Positions 36,584 through 45,908 are shown, counted from the first letter of the stretch. The stretch: 63,060 bases of DNA from Thermodesulfobacteriota bacterium (GCA_028278625.1 JANQDY010000005.1:1-63060); one strand, 5' to 3'. A program made the numbers and translations. Notes: generated by a model from the sequence alone, not told the origin.

Positions 36584-37285
36584 ATGAAAGTCGTGCGTAA
36601 GAGTTGTGCCCCCGGCGTTAAAGGCGTTCGGGGGAGGGTTGTGGTGATTGATGTGTTTCGTGCCTTTTCCTGCGCCCCCCTCTTTTTTTATTACGGTGCG
36701 CGCAAGGTGGTGCTGGAGGCGGATCCCGAAAGGGCTGTTGCCCTCAAGAAGGAAAATCCCCATTGGGTGTTTGTGGGGGAAGTGAATGGTATTCCCATTG
36801 ACGGTGCGGATATGGGAAACTCGCCGAGTCATATCATGGAAGGAGGCATTTCCCGTTTCAAGGGTCGAACAGTGGTGCACCGGACCACCGCCGGAGTAAC
36901 CGGTGCCGCCACTGCGCTGATCACTGCCGACGAGGTGATTTTGGGGTCGTTCCTAATGGCTGAAGCCATTTGCCGCTATCTCAGGGAGAAAAAAACCAAT
37001 GAGGTTACCCTTGTGGCCATGGGGGATCGCGCAAGCAAGAAAGCGCCGGAGGATGAGGCCTGCGCCGATTACATGGAGCATCTTTTAACCAACACCCCTT
37101 GGGACCCCGTGGAATCCTTTCAGCGTGTTGTTTTCCAGAAGACGGCCCAGAAATTCATCACCGGTGAAAAGACGTATCTTCCTCCAGAGGATCCGGCTTT
37201 CTGTCTTCAAAAAGATCTTTTTGATTTTGTATTGCGGGCTGAGAAGCGTGGTGATTTGCTGCGAGTGATGAAGGTGGGCGGTTGA
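36584..37285 (+). CDS. ComB-like 2-phosphosulfolactate phosphatase family protein
   Basis: 233 aa from the ATG at 36584, which has GGGGAT upstream; a TTG overlapping the previous stop would add 12 residues. VVIDVFRAFSCAP near residue 21 and the later GNSPSH, HRTTAGVTGA and MGDRASKKAPEDEACAD are the features of the ComB family. ComB hydrolyses phosphosulfolactate in coenzyme M or sulfolactate metabolism. Beyond the family name the substrate is uncertain. Confidence 0.8.
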   Translation: MKVVRKSCAPGVKGVRGRVVVIDVFRAFSCAPLFFYYGARKVVLEADPERAVALKKENPHWVFVGEVNGIPIDGADMGNSPSHIMEGGISRFKGRTVVHRTTAGVTGAATALITADEVILGSFLMAEAICRYLREKKTNEVTLVAMGDRASKKAPEDEACADYMEHLLTNTPWDPVESFQRVVFQKTAQKFITGEKTYLPPEDPAFCLQKDLFDFVLRAEKRGDLLRVMKVGG

Positions 37286-37312
37286 GCCGGGGATGTTTTT
37301 AATAAATGAGGG

Positions 37313-37747
37313 TCATCGGGGATCCATTTCAATGACTCTTGCAACCGCTTCCACCAGTTCCACCAATTCGAAGGGTTTTTTCATTGTGTGCAAGGCACCG
37401 ACCCCTTCGGCCATTTTGAGGTACGATTCGGGTCCGATTCGGCCACCGCCGGAAATGGCAATGATTCTAACGTCCGGAGATTTTTGGCGAAGTTCACGAA
37501 TGGTCTCGATCCCCTCTTTGCCCGGCATGATGAGATCCGTGATCACAAGGTCGGCGGGGTTTTTTGCGAATTCACGGAGACCCATCCCCCCATCGGAGGC
37601 TTCAATGACCTGGTATCCCTCCAGTTCGAGAATGGTCCGGAGTAATCGACGGATGTTTTCATCGTCGTCTATGACCAAAATGCGCTTTTTATTTGCCGTC
37701 GGGTTTTTCTCTTTGTGGGTTTCTGTTACCATGATTCCATGATCCAT
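37313..37747 (-). CDS. Single-domain response regulator
   Basis: 144 aa, or 139 aa if started at the in-frame ATG at 37732. Receiver domain: ILVIDDDEN acidic pair, acceptor Asp in LVITDLIMPGKEG, and conserved Lys in KKPFEL. No output domain. It is convergent with the ComB-like gene. Its partner kinase is not in the window. Confidence 0.9.
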   Translation of the reverse strand: MDHGIMVTETHKEKNPTANKKRILVIDDDENIRRLLRTILELEGYQVIEASDGGMGLREFAKNPADLVITDLIMPGKEGIETIRELRQKSPDVRIIAISGGGRIGPESYLKMAEGVGALHTMKKPFELVELVEAVARVIEMDPR

Positions 37748-37855
37748 GGGAAGCCGATAAATACTCTTTCACTATATCACCTGTGACAGTAGTCCCCTAA
37801 AACCGTGCGAATGTCAATCAAAAATCGAAGTTGAATCCGAAATGCGGGGAGCTTT

Positions 37856-38464
37856 ATGGAAAAGGAGAATCTGCATCTGAGCGAGTGGTTTGAACAGGGA
37901 TTCCGCCTTTACAGGCAGAATCTGCCGATACTCATATCCGCAACGTTCATCGCTCTGTTGTTGAGCGTGGCCACGGCGGGGGTCTTGGCGGGTCCCTTGC
38001 TGGTGGGCCTTTTGATGATTTTGCTGGGGTTGAAGAGAAAACAAGCGCCCAGACCGGAAACTCTGGACCTGTTTAAAGGATTCAGATTCTTTTTGAATGC
38101 GGCGATCTTTGTAATGGGGTGGGGGATGGCGGTGTCTGTTGGCGCCATGATCTTGATAATGATACCAGGCATAGGCCCACTGGTGGCCCTCTTTTTTATC
38201 TATGGGGCAAAGGCGGTTCTGATGTTCGGTCCCTTTCTGATTCTGGATCAGGGAATGGACTTCCGCGAGGCGACCATTACCAGCTTTAGCCGTGTAAAGG
38301 AAGATTTCTGGATATTTCTGAGCGTTTCGGCGGCGGCAGGGGTCATCGGCAGCCTCGGCCTGGTTCTTTTGGGCATTGGTATTGTCTTGACGGTGCCCCT
38401 TCAGCTTTCCATTCTGACCGTTGCCTATGATGCGGTCTTCGGGAAGAAGGACCCCATGAGATGA
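37856..38464 (+). CDS. Hypothetical multi-pass membrane protein
   Basis: 202 aa. After about 25 hydrophilic residues come five to six hydrophobic segments (LPILISATFIALLLSVATAG, GPLLVGLLMILLGL, VMGWGMAVSVGAMILIMIPG and others). It resembles small membrane proteins with a Gly-rich repeat of helices. SD GGGGAG lies before the ATG. No function can be assigned. Confidence 0.65.
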   Translation: MEKENLHLSEWFEQGFRLYRQNLPILISATFIALLLSVATAGVLAGPLLVGLLMILLGLKRKQAPRPETLDLFKGFRFFLNAAIFVMGWGMAVSVGAMILIMIPGIGPLVALFFIYGAKAVLMFGPFLILDQGMDFREATITSFSRVKEDFWIFLSVSAAAGVIGSLGLVLLGIGIVLTVPLQLSILTVAYDAVFGKKDPMR

Positions 38465-38468
38465 ATCC

Positions 38469-39206
38469 TCATGGAACCTCTTTGACCATGGGCACAAAAC
38501 GGACCGGCAGTATGGAACGGGAAACAAGTTGATCCCCCTTTTTGACCGCCGAAACCAGCTGTTGAATTCCCCCGGCTCTGCCCACCGGAATGATCAGTCG
38601 CCCCCCTTCTTTCAACTGCCGAATCAGGGGTTTCGGGATTCTCTCCGGTGCGCATGTGACGATGACGGCGTCAAACGGGGCTTTTTCAGGCCAACCCTTA
38701 TGACCGTCTCCGATCTTTATGTGAATGTTTCCGTATCCCAGCCCATTGAGGGTTTCCCTGGCTTTTTCTCCCAGGGCGGGAATGATCTCCACGGAATAAA
38801 CATCACACTTAAGCTCTGCCAGAACCGCTGCTTGATATCCGGATCCGGTTCCGATCTCCAATATCCGGCTGTTCGGTTTCACCTTCAGCAGATCCGTCAT
38901 CAGGGCAACAATATACGGCTGGGAAATGGTTTGACCGGCTCCGATGGGAAGCGGATGGTCCCGGTAGGCCATGTTTCTGTACTTTGGGGGAACGAAAAGA
39001 TGTCTCGGCACGACCCGCATGGCTTCTAATACATGAGGATCGGAGACACCCCGGGCTTCGATCTGCTGGGAAACCATTTTGTCCCGTAAAGCGGCGAATT
39101 CATCGGCTTGACTCCCCGCAAAGGAACCGGCAACCCCAATGTGTAGGAGCAAGAGGATCCATGCGAAAAGGGACAGGCTATGTAGAGATGATCCTGATTT
39201 CACCAT
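38469..39206 (-). CDS. pcm: Protein-L-isoaspartate O-methyltransferase with an N-terminal signal-like segment
   Basis: 245 aa. The Pcm family motifs are clear: VPRHLFVPP, the GAGQTISQPY substrate loop and the SAM site LEIGTGSGYQAAVLAEL near residue 118. It repairs isoaspartyl residues in aged proteins. Unusually, residues 8-30 form a hydrophobic helix (LFAWILLLLHIGVAGSFAG) ahead of the enzyme, so it may be exported or membrane-anchored. The ATG follows AAGGGG by 6 nt. Confidence 0.9.
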   Translation of the reverse strand: MVKSGSSLHSLSLFAWILLLLHIGVAGSFAGSQADEFAALRDKMVSQQIEARGVSDPHVLEAMRVVPRHLFVPPKYRNMAYRDHPLPIGAGQTISQPYIVALMTDLLKVKPNSRILEIGTGSGYQAAVLAELKCDVYSVEIIPALGEKARETLNGLGYGNIHIKIGDGHKGWPEKAPFDAVIVTCAPERIPKPLIRQLKEGGRLIIPVGRAGGIQQLVSAVKKGDQLVSRSILPVRFVPMVKEVP

Positions 39207-39367
39207 GACAAACCCCTTTTTTGAAAAATGTTAACGAAATCAATGAGATTTTTTTTGACAGGAACCTGAGAATAGCATACCTTTCACTGCAAAACAATTC
39301 TGTCTGCAATTGATGGGGATGAAAAACAAACGGTCATGAAAAAAGGGTGCCAAAGGAAACGGAGTCG

Positions 39368-40039
39368 ATGACAATGTATGGGGGAATAGAGCGCAAATGG
39401 ATGAGCGGCGGGCTTATGGTGGTTGTTTTTTTGCTTTTTGTGTCTGTTTCATTGGCCCGGAGTGAAATTTTGTTCAACAATCTGAACCAGGCCGGCTTGG
39501 GTCAGGGGACCATTTCAAGCACCTATTACAAAGCCCAGAAATTCACGACCAACAACGTTGGGTTCAGTCTGGAATCGGTGACGGTTCGGTTGAGGGCCAA
39601 CACTCCGGGCAATCTTTTCATCAGCATCTACGACAGTGTGGGAGATCTGCCCAATAACGCCGTGGGCGCGTTGAATGTGCCGACCGTGGGTCCCGCCTAT
39701 GCCAACTACAAGGTGACGCCCCAGGCCGCCATTGATCTCAATTCCAACGAAACCTACTGGGTGGTGGTGGGCGTTACTTCCGGTGCCGGTGATTACGATT
39801 GGAACTACACCGCGAGCAATACGGGAACCGGCTATGGTTTTTCAAGCAGATGGGCTTACACCATCAATGCGGGCACCACGTGGGTCGGTGACGACACTGA
39901 ACCCTTTATAATGGAAGTGTTGGCCATTCCGGATCAACCGATCCCCACCCTGAACGAATGGGGAATCATCTTTTTGGCCCTTCTTTTCGCGGGTTCCTTT
40001 TATCTCATGCATCGGAGACGAAGCAGGGAAGGATGTTAG
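39368..40039 (+). CDS. Exported protein with IPTL-CTERM sorting signal
   Basis: 223 aa from the ATG at 39368 (GGAG upstream). An N-terminal hydrophobic signal peptide is followed by a beta-rich domain that resembles the choice-of-anchor type (RLRANTPGNLFISIYDSVGDLP, SSRWAYTINAG). The C-terminus is IPTLNEWGIIFLALLF followed by a hydrophobic stretch and MHRRRSR, the IPTL-CTERM signal that an exosortase-like enzyme should cut. The last 36 nt coincide with the 18-bp repeat at 40005-40022, which recurs at 45934. Confidence 0.88.
   Translation: MTMYGGIERKWMSGGLMVVVFLLFVSVSLARSEILFNNLNQAGLGQGTISSTYYKAQKFTTNNVGFSLESVTVRLRANTPGNLFISIYDSVGDLPNNAVGALNVPTVGPAYANYKVTPQAAIDLNSNETYWVVVGVTSGAGDYDWNYTASNTGTGYGFSSRWAYTINAGTTWVGDDTEPFIMEVLAIPDQPIPTLNEWGIIFLALLFAGSFYLMHRRRSREGC
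40005..40022. repeat. Left copy of 18-bp direct repeat
   Basis: TCATGCATCGGAGACGAA, inside the 3' end of the IPTL-CTERM gene (encodes part of LMHRRRS). Identical to 45934-45951. Extending five bases on the left gives 25 nt with two mismatches. The two copies bound the methylase/lexA set. Confidence 0.85.
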
Positions 40040-40089
40040 AACACAAACGCCCCATGAGGAAAAGCTGTAATCAATCGACGATGGGTAAG

Positions 40090-40106
40090 CCATGAAAAAT
40101 TCATGG
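40090..40106. terminator. Small perfect hairpin after the IPTL-CTERM gene
   Basis: CCATGAA (40090-40096), loop AAA, TTCATGG (40100-40106). It sits 50 nt after the IPTL-CTERM stop and 21 nt before the end of the convergent frameshifted gene. No T tract; terminator role is tentative. Confidence 0.35.
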
Positions 40107-40126
40107 AAAGGATTAAAGACAGAAGA

Positions 40127-41350
40127 CTATTTCAATCCAAGCTCATGTCCCAGAATCCTGGTAACAAAACGTTCACCAAAGTTTTCTGCTGAGACCAATT
40201 CGCGGATACGTTGGAAGGTTTCAGTTTTGGATCCCATATTTTCGGCAGCCTTCATAGTGTAATCATAGGCGGCCCGAACATCCAGGCCAGTAATCTCGTA
40301 GCCGTAACCCTCAACCAACCATCTCAGTGCCGCCATGCCTGCCTGAACGGCGAATAGCGGTTCGGCTTCAGCAAGGTCTCGGGCAGTTCGGGTAAGGGTC
40401 TTGGGATCACAGGGGCTGAGGTTGGCAATTTCCGCTGCTTCTTCGTATAGCCCCGCCGACTTGGCCGCGGCAAACCATTTTCCCTCACTGCCCGGCGTGC
40501 CAGCGACAAGATCTTTCAAAATATCCACGGACTTTTTGTTCGGGTATTTCTTAACAATGGCGCGAAAGGTCGCAAGATAGGTGGATTTTTGGTTGGCTTC
40601 CATGGCATAGCGGTTATACGCTTCTTCCCCCATGCCGCTTGCCAGCAGAAGTTCCTCGCAGGCCTTGCTGATCCTAACATCCGGTTCATTCAGACCCCTG
40701 GAATCCTCGGCAAAACGGAGTGCTTCCGCCTTTTTCCCCATGACCGAAAGGGCTTTCACACCCCATTTCCGATTGTGCCAGGACTTATTAGGCGCGGGTT
40801 TGAGCAGTTTCACAATCTCGGCATTCCGTCCGGCCTGGTAAAGCGCGCTCAGACAGGCCGCAGTCTCATTGTAATATCCGCGCCGTTCCGGGTCGGGGCC
40901 CAATGTCATCCGCACCATATCCATGAACTCGTCGGCCCAACGGGATGCCCTTTCGGGAGTGACGCACAGTTCTCGCAATGATCGGGAAGCATCTCTATGT
41001 AGGGCATATGATCGTCTTCCACCGCCTGCCAGAGACGTTTCAGCCATTTATCGCGCAGCTTGCCATCAGCCGGCGCTTTGGCAATGATCGGCGCCAGCGC
41101 ATCAATCGCATTGTTGACCGCCGTGCCGATGGCACCCGATGAACTGTCCACATGTTCAATGGCCGGTGAAATCTTTTCGAGGAAAATCACGGCCCCTTCG
41201 CCGCCTAGAGTTGGGTCTTTGCGGGCCGCCTTTTTGATTTCCGAAACCGCCTCCTTGATGCGCTTGATCGCCGGTTGGGAACGCCACCCAAAAGGCATTC
41301 CGTCTGAAACGGGCGCGAAAGGTCCATTTATGTTGGGTCTTTGAAGGCAT
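40127..41350 (-). pseudogene. Hypothetical helical-repeat protein gene broken by two frameshifts
   Basis: The gene would encode about 405 aa from the ATG at 41350 (SKTQHKWTFRARFRRNAF...). Near 41291 a T-run is one base longer than the frame allows, so the N-terminal reading breaks after RRNAF. A second shift near 40983 needs one extra base (TGCGAG read as TGGCGAG restores DHWRELC). The outer parts are in the same frame and the middle is shifted, so the two events offset each other in phase but leave stops. Homopolymer position makes sequencing error possible. The product appears soluble and helical, of unknown function. Confidence 0.75.
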
Positions 41351-41391
41351 GTCTTGTTAGCCCATCCTTTTGCATAAATTTCAATACGTGA

Positions 41392-42030
41392 CTAAACATC
41401 AATAAGAAGATGAAAGATGATAAAAGGACGGTTTTCCAAGTCATGATTCGTTTCATCAATGGGATGGTATGGCAATATGGAAGATGGCCCAAGCCTTTTG
41501 AGTCCCTTCAGTTTTAATTCTTTCGCCTTCTTTTGAATCTGCCGGTCGATATCCGCGCGGGCCTTTTCCGTGTCTCCATCGTAGACGTAGCCGAGCATGG
41601 CGCTTGCCTGCATGAAAGGTGCGTACTGGCCGGTAATAAATCGCACCATTCCATCTTTCACGTATTCCGGTGCGCCCGAGAAAAATCTGCTGGGCAAAGA
41701 CACGCGCAGTCTTTTGGCCTCAATGGCAAAATAGGTTTCGTAACCGAGGTCGCAAGATACCTTCAGGTCAAGCCGGCCTTCGGGCGTATTTTTTTCAGGA
41801 TCGGCGTCTGGGGTAACAATTTCAGGTTGCAGATGGATTTGGAGCGGTCCGTTTCGAAATAAAGGGTCTTTGATGAGTTGACGATAAAGCCTTGTGGTAA
41901 GCCAATCCTCGCGATCCGTCGTTGTTTGCTTGCGTATATTTTTTCCAACCTGAAGAATCAAAAGCAAAATGTTGGGGATGTGCTGTTGAGGGAAAAGCCG
42001 CCCATATCTGCCGACTGGATTGCGCGTCAT
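41392..42030 (-). CDS. PD-(D/E)XK nuclease-like protein of the methylase operon
   Basis: 212 aa. RLDLKVSCDLGY followed by FAIEAKRLRV gives Asp...Glu-x-Lys, the PD-(D/E)XK nuclease core, near residues 88-108. The remainder is helical. The start ATG overlaps the methylase stop TGA (ATGA), so the two proteins are made together. It is a candidate restriction subunit for the upstream methylase. Another family could be involved. Confidence 0.65.
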   Translation of the reverse strand: MTRNPVGRYGRLFPQQHIPNILLLILQVGKNIRKQTTTDREDWLTTRLYRQLIKDPLFRNGPLQIHLQPEIVTPDADPEKNTPEGRLDLKVSCDLGYETYFAIEAKRLRVSLPSRFFSGAPEYVKDGMVRFITGQYAPFMQASAMLGYVYDGDTEKARADIDRQIQKKAKELKLKGLKRLGPSSILPYHPIDETNHDLENRPFIIFHLLIDV

Positions 42031-45000
42031 TGCGTTTGCCTACTCGCCAACACAATGTCGCCATATATTCTGGCCGCATCATTCAGGGCAGCCGTGCGTG
42101 TCCAGTTGATAAGGATGTTTGGTCGCACAATATATATGGATTCACCTTGAAAAATAAGGATATCCCGATCATACGTCAGGGTACCGCGTTTGATTGAGAT
42201 GCTTTCATTGTAGGCTTTCAAGACTTTGGGCAGATCTCCGGAAAGTGATTTGTCTCGGTAGGGCGCCTCTTTTTGCGAAAGACAAACCGTAACCATTGCA
42301 AGACCCGTATCACCATCCGTCCCTCCTTGGGCGGATACGCGATGTCTTGAATTTTCAGCTTCGGCCCAGGTGTTTAACGTCGCAGTCAAGGTATTTGCAT
42401 ATACGCCCAGCCCCTTTTCTGCGTATGGGAGTGTCTTGCATTTTTCCAACGGATCAATCGTGATTGACCGGGGAGAACGCCAACTGGTAGGCGTGGCGCT
42501 GGGGATAAAAATGTCAGTGGTGTCTTCAACCAAAGCGATCTCCTGGTCCGTCAAACCGAAGTATTGATAGATCAGAGGTTCGAATTCAGCTTGAAGACGA
42601 TCGGCGAGCCCCTTTCTTTCCCGGTGCCAGGCTTTTAGTGTCTGTTTGTCAACACCATCCTGCAATGCATTTCGATCTGCTTGCCTTTTCAATTCATCTA
42701 ACCGGCCCTGAAAATTGTTTCTCAGATCCCCGAATTTTGCGGCCACGTGATCCAAGATGAGATCCGATTCCGGTGAAACAAATTCGCTTCCCGGTAAAGG
42801 AAAAGGAAGTCTGAGCAACTCATTCAGATGCACCTTGTCCCTTTCATTCCCCCAGTTGGCCGCTGTATGAAAAAGAAAATATCGGGATAGCTTTGATCGC
42901 AAATAAGCTGTTAGGAACATCAGCAATTCGGCATCCTCTTTTGGGCCGGCAATTGATTGAAGGGAATCCTGAAAAAGCACATCAAAATCACAAAAGGCAA
43001 CCCTTCTAAATCCTTGACTTATCAATACCATTGGATCTTTAAATATTTCACTATTGGGCGTGCGCCTCAAATATTTATTTGATGCTCCTATTTTCTTAAG
43101 TCGGTCTCCTAGCTGCATACAGTCATTCTGAAACAAGTGCATTTCAAGAGATTGACCAGCTTGAACAAAACGACTCTCAAGTGGCCATGGATTTGCTTTC
43201 GGTTTGGGATATTTGGGATCAATTTTCGCTTTTTCCGGATAGTACGGCTGAAAACCCTGCCCTTTTATCCATCTTTTTCCTTGATTAGGTCTACCCACCA
43301 ACTCTGAAAGCGGCGGTAATTCTTGGAGCAAATCAAGCAGCTTCTGGTCCCGGTGAGTTCCCCATAGCCGACGCTTCCACACCACCGGAGCAGTTTGGGA
43401 ACGGGTGGCGTTCAGAATGTCGGCCAATGGAATCCATGTGCGACTGGAAGGGTTGATTTTGATGATGCCCTGGCGAAGTCCGTCGCGATTGAATTTCGGT
43501 GCATTAAACCCCACCTTGTGACGATCGGATTGCGGCGGGGCATTTATGAAACGCGCAATGAATGCCGGTGTTTTGGCGCCTTGGAATAGCAGATGGCGGT
43601 AATCCGCCAATTGCAGCACTTCTTCCAAGGTAATCCGGGCTAACCATTCGGCTTGAAAGGCATCCGTTTCGTTTTGGAGGATTTTGGTGGGCAGCAAAAG
43701 GCAACCGGTTCCGCTTTTTCGTAATCTCTCAGGAGTCTTTTGCAAAAACTTCTGAGCCAGTTGTTTGCTCCCCCGACCTTTCCATGGCGGATTGCCGATG
43801 ACGCAATCGAATGTTTGCCCACAAAAGGATTCATCGGCCAGGAAATCAGCGCTATAAATGACGGCAATATCCGCGGGCGGGCGATCGGGTGTATCGCCGT
43901 AATCGAGAAGTTTCGGCAGGGGTCGGCCGGTCTTTTTGATATGTTCTTGAATATCGGGAGGATTGAAGAAGTCCAGGTAGGCCAGATATAGACTGAAACA
44001 GGCAATGCGACATGCCGTTTCTTCCCGATCGACACCATGGATTTGGCGGGAAAGAATTTTCTGAAAAGCGTTTACCTTTGTGGTGTAACGGGCCCGCCTG
44101 TTTCGCCGTAGCCAACGATTGGCGAGGCGGTTAAACAAAATGACCAGAAAAATGCCGGATCCGCATGCCGGATCCAAGAAAGAGCCTTCAAGGGTATTCG
44201 GATCGTCGCGGACGGCCATATCCACCACCATTTCAGCCAGAAAACGCGGCGTATAAAAGGCCCCGTGCTTACGCTGTTTCTCAGGATCTTCCTTGGCCAG
44301 AAAATCCTGATAAATGGCGCTGATGGTTTCCACGGGGATCATTTTGAAATCATACGGCCAAAAAGAGAGCTGACCGCTTCTTACGTCATGGCCGCCAAGA
44401 AAAAGGATCACTTTCTCCAAATGGGATGGTCTGATCAGAAGCTTCTCGGCATCAAGGTCCTGATCGAACATGTTGCCGTTAAATTGCTCTTTGAGATCTG
44501 AGAAAATATCATAAAGATAATCAATTCGCTCATTGTCGGATCGTTTTTCCAACAACCGGGTAAAACGGACTGTTCCGGTTCCATTTCCCTTTGAATTGTC
44601 GATTGAAAAGATTTCACGATCGAGAAGATAACAGAGAAAAAGCATGCGTCCGATCAAAGCATGCGCTTTTTGGGTTTCCAACCTTTCATCACCTTTGGTC
44701 AACGCATCGCGCAGAGCCCGAAGGTTGTCCAAAAGCCTTGCATCCACACTCTGGCCCGGGTCGAAATGACTTTGATGGGCTTCATCTTCATAGTAATGGC
44801 CCGTTGCTAATGCGTGATATAAAGATTGAATACGGCGCACATAATCGGCCAGGGCCAAGGTTTCCACGAGTGCATTTTCCGCCGCCGATTGGTCTGTCTC
44901 GTCTTTTGCCGGTCTTGCCAGTCCTGAATAAATATATACGGATATTGTATCCGCCATCACAAGGACGTTGGCCACGCCTTGATTCCAGAAAAGCCGCTGT

Positions 45001-45245
45001 TGAAGAAGTCTTTCCCGGACCGTAAAAGGACGGGCATGTTCCTTCAGGTACAAGACGGGGCGTCCATCCAGGAAAAGCACGCCATCCAGTTTCATTTCCC
45101 GCCAGGCCCGTTTAATAACGGAATAATATCCGAGCAGATATTCGTCCTGCATGATGGATTCAAGGGAGGCATAAAAGCGCATGCCGGATGGGGTGGCTGA
45201 GTGGGCTTGAACAAGATCAATCGGTTTTGCGGTCGCTGTGGTCAT
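42027..45245 (-). CDS. Large N6-adenine DNA methylase (Eco57I/type IIG-like)
   Basis: 1072 aa. Residues about 1-120 contain DGVLFLDGRPVLYLKEHARPF, which resembles the nuclease-like N-terminal domain of type IIG enzymes but has LYLK where an E-x-K would be expected. The methylase core holds motif I DPACGSGIF near residue 350 and motif IV NPPW near residue 478. The long C-terminal half should recognise DNA. The ATG at 45245 is 7 nt after the lexA stop. Together with the downstream nuclease it would form a restriction-modification set. Confidence 0.85.
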   Translation of the reverse strand: MTTATAKPIDLVQAHSATPSGMRFYASLESIMQDEYLLGYYSVIKRAWREMKLDGVLFLDGRPVLYLKEHARPFTVRERLLQQRLFWNQGVANVLVMADTISVYIYSGLARPAKDETDQSAAENALVETLALADYVRRIQSLYHALATGHYYEDEAHQSHFDPGQSVDARLLDNLRALRDALTKGDERLETQKAHALIGRMLFLCYLLDREIFSIDNSKGNGTGTVRFTRLLEKRSDNERIDYLYDIFSDLKEQFNGNMFDQDLDAEKLLIRPSHLEKVILFLGGHDVRSGQLSFWPYDFKMIPVETISAIYQDFLAKEDPEKQRKHGAFYTPRFLAEMVVDMAVRDDPNTLEGSFLDPACGSGIFLVILFNRLANRWLRRNRRARYTTKVNAFQKILSRQIHGVDREETACRIACFSLYLAYLDFFNPPDIQEHIKKTGRPLPKLLDYGDTPDRPPADIAVIYSADFLADESFCGQTFDCVIGNPPWKGRGSKQLAQKFLQKTPERLRKSGTGCLLLPTKILQNETDAFQAEWLARITLEEVLQLADYRHLLFQGAKTPAFIARFINAPPQSDRHKVGFNAPKFNRDGLRQGIIKINPSSRTWIPLADILNATRSQTAPVVWKRRLWGTHRDQKLLDLLQELPPLSELVGRPNQGKRWIKGQGFQPYYPEKAKIDPKYPKPKANPWPLESRFVQAGQSLEMHLFQNDCMQLGDRLKKIGASNKYLRRTPNSEIFKDPMVLISQGFRRVAFCDFDVLFQDSLQSIAGPKEDAELLMFLTAYLRSKLSRYFLFHTAANWGNERDKVHLNELLRLPFPLPGSEFVSPESDLILDHVAAKFGDLRNNFQGRLDELKRQADRNALQDGVDKQTLKAWHRERKGLADRLQAEFEPLIYQYFGLTDQEIALVEDTTDIFIPSATPTSWRSPRSITIDPLEKCKTLPYAEKGLGVYANTLTATLNTWAEAENSRHRVSAQGGTDGDTGLAMVTVCLSQKEAPYRDKSLSGDLPKVLKAYNESISIKRGTLTYDRDILIFQGESIYIVRPNILINWTRTAALNDAARIYGDIVLASRQTQ

Positions 45246-45252
45246 ACGCTTT

Positions 45253-45879
45253 CTATACCCTTCGAAGTACCGCTCTGACAACCCCTTGAATGATCATTTC
45301 TTCCATGGGAATCCAATCCGGATGATCCGGGTTTTCCGCTTTTAGATAGAAGCGTTGTTCTCTTTTGGCGAGAGTCTTAAGCGTGTTGTCGCCGTCGATT
45401 AATGCCACAACCACTTCTCCTTCATTGGGGGACACATCAGAATCCGCGATAACCCAATCACCATTACGAATACTACGTCCCTTCATTGATTCCCCTGCGA
45501 CTCTTAACGCAAACAGCCGATGTCCTCTGCAATTTCCGAGTATCGTCCTATCAACGGCGATGGTGCCTGATCGATTTTCCGTTTGCTTTTCGGGCGTTCC
45601 CGCCGGGACCTCTCCCAATATGGGAACCGAGACAACATGGCCGGTTGAATCAGGCTCCGAGGAAACTATTTCGATGCTCCGGGAACGGTTTCCATGAAGA
45701 CGCACATACCCTTTTTTCTCCAATGCGCGCACATGGTCAGATGCCGCTTTGGTACTTTTGAAACCGAAATGTCCTGAAATTTCCCTATAGGTCGGCGCAA
45801 CGCCTACCTGATTTTTGAAATTCCGAAGGAATTTCAGGATTTGAGTCTGCCTATTTGTAAGACTTTGCGCACTATACAT
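45253..45879 (-). CDS. lexA: LexA-family SOS repressor, autocleavable
   Basis: 208 aa from the ATG at 45879. The winged-helix N-terminus (PTYREISGHFGFKSTKAASDHV) matches LexA. The cleavage site is Ala93-Gly94 in EVPAGTP; the catalytic Ser131 (GESMKGRS) and Lys168 (NTLKTL) are 37 residues apart, as in E. coli LexA (Ser119-Lys156). On RecA activation it should cut itself. A perfect 18-bp palindrome covers its start codon, so it probably represses its own gene and the methylase and nuclease genes behind it. A TTG at 45915 is an alternative start. Confidence 0.9.
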   Translation of the reverse strand: MYSAQSLTNRQTQILKFLRNFKNQVGVAPTYREISGHFGFKSTKAASDHVRALEKKGYVRLHGNRSRSIEIVSSEPDSTGHVVSVPILGEVPAGTPEKQTENRSGTIAVDRTILGNCRGHRLFALRVAGESMKGRSIRNGDWVIADSDVSPNEGEVVVALIDGDNTLKTLAKREQRFYLKAENPDHPDWIPMEEMIIQGVVRAVLRRV

Positions 45880-45888
45880 TTGTATAGT
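45871..45888. promoter_or_regulatory. Perfect palindrome over the lexA start, probable LexA operator
   Basis: ACTATACATTTGTATAGT, an 8-2-8 perfect inverted repeat. It covers the lexA start codon (45877-45879). TTGACA on the minus strand at 45915-45910 could be the -35, with a -10 inside or next to the palindrome. A repressor bound here would block transcription and translation. The sequence differs from E. coli CTGT-N8-ACAG but has the size of a LexA site. Confidence 0.65.
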
Positions 45889-45908
45889 ATTGACATGAAA
45901 TTCGATTG

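Noticed and set aside
40127..41350. Programmed ribosomal frameshifting
   Set aside because: Two separate shifts would be needed, with no slippery site of the usual form or stimulatory hairpin seen.
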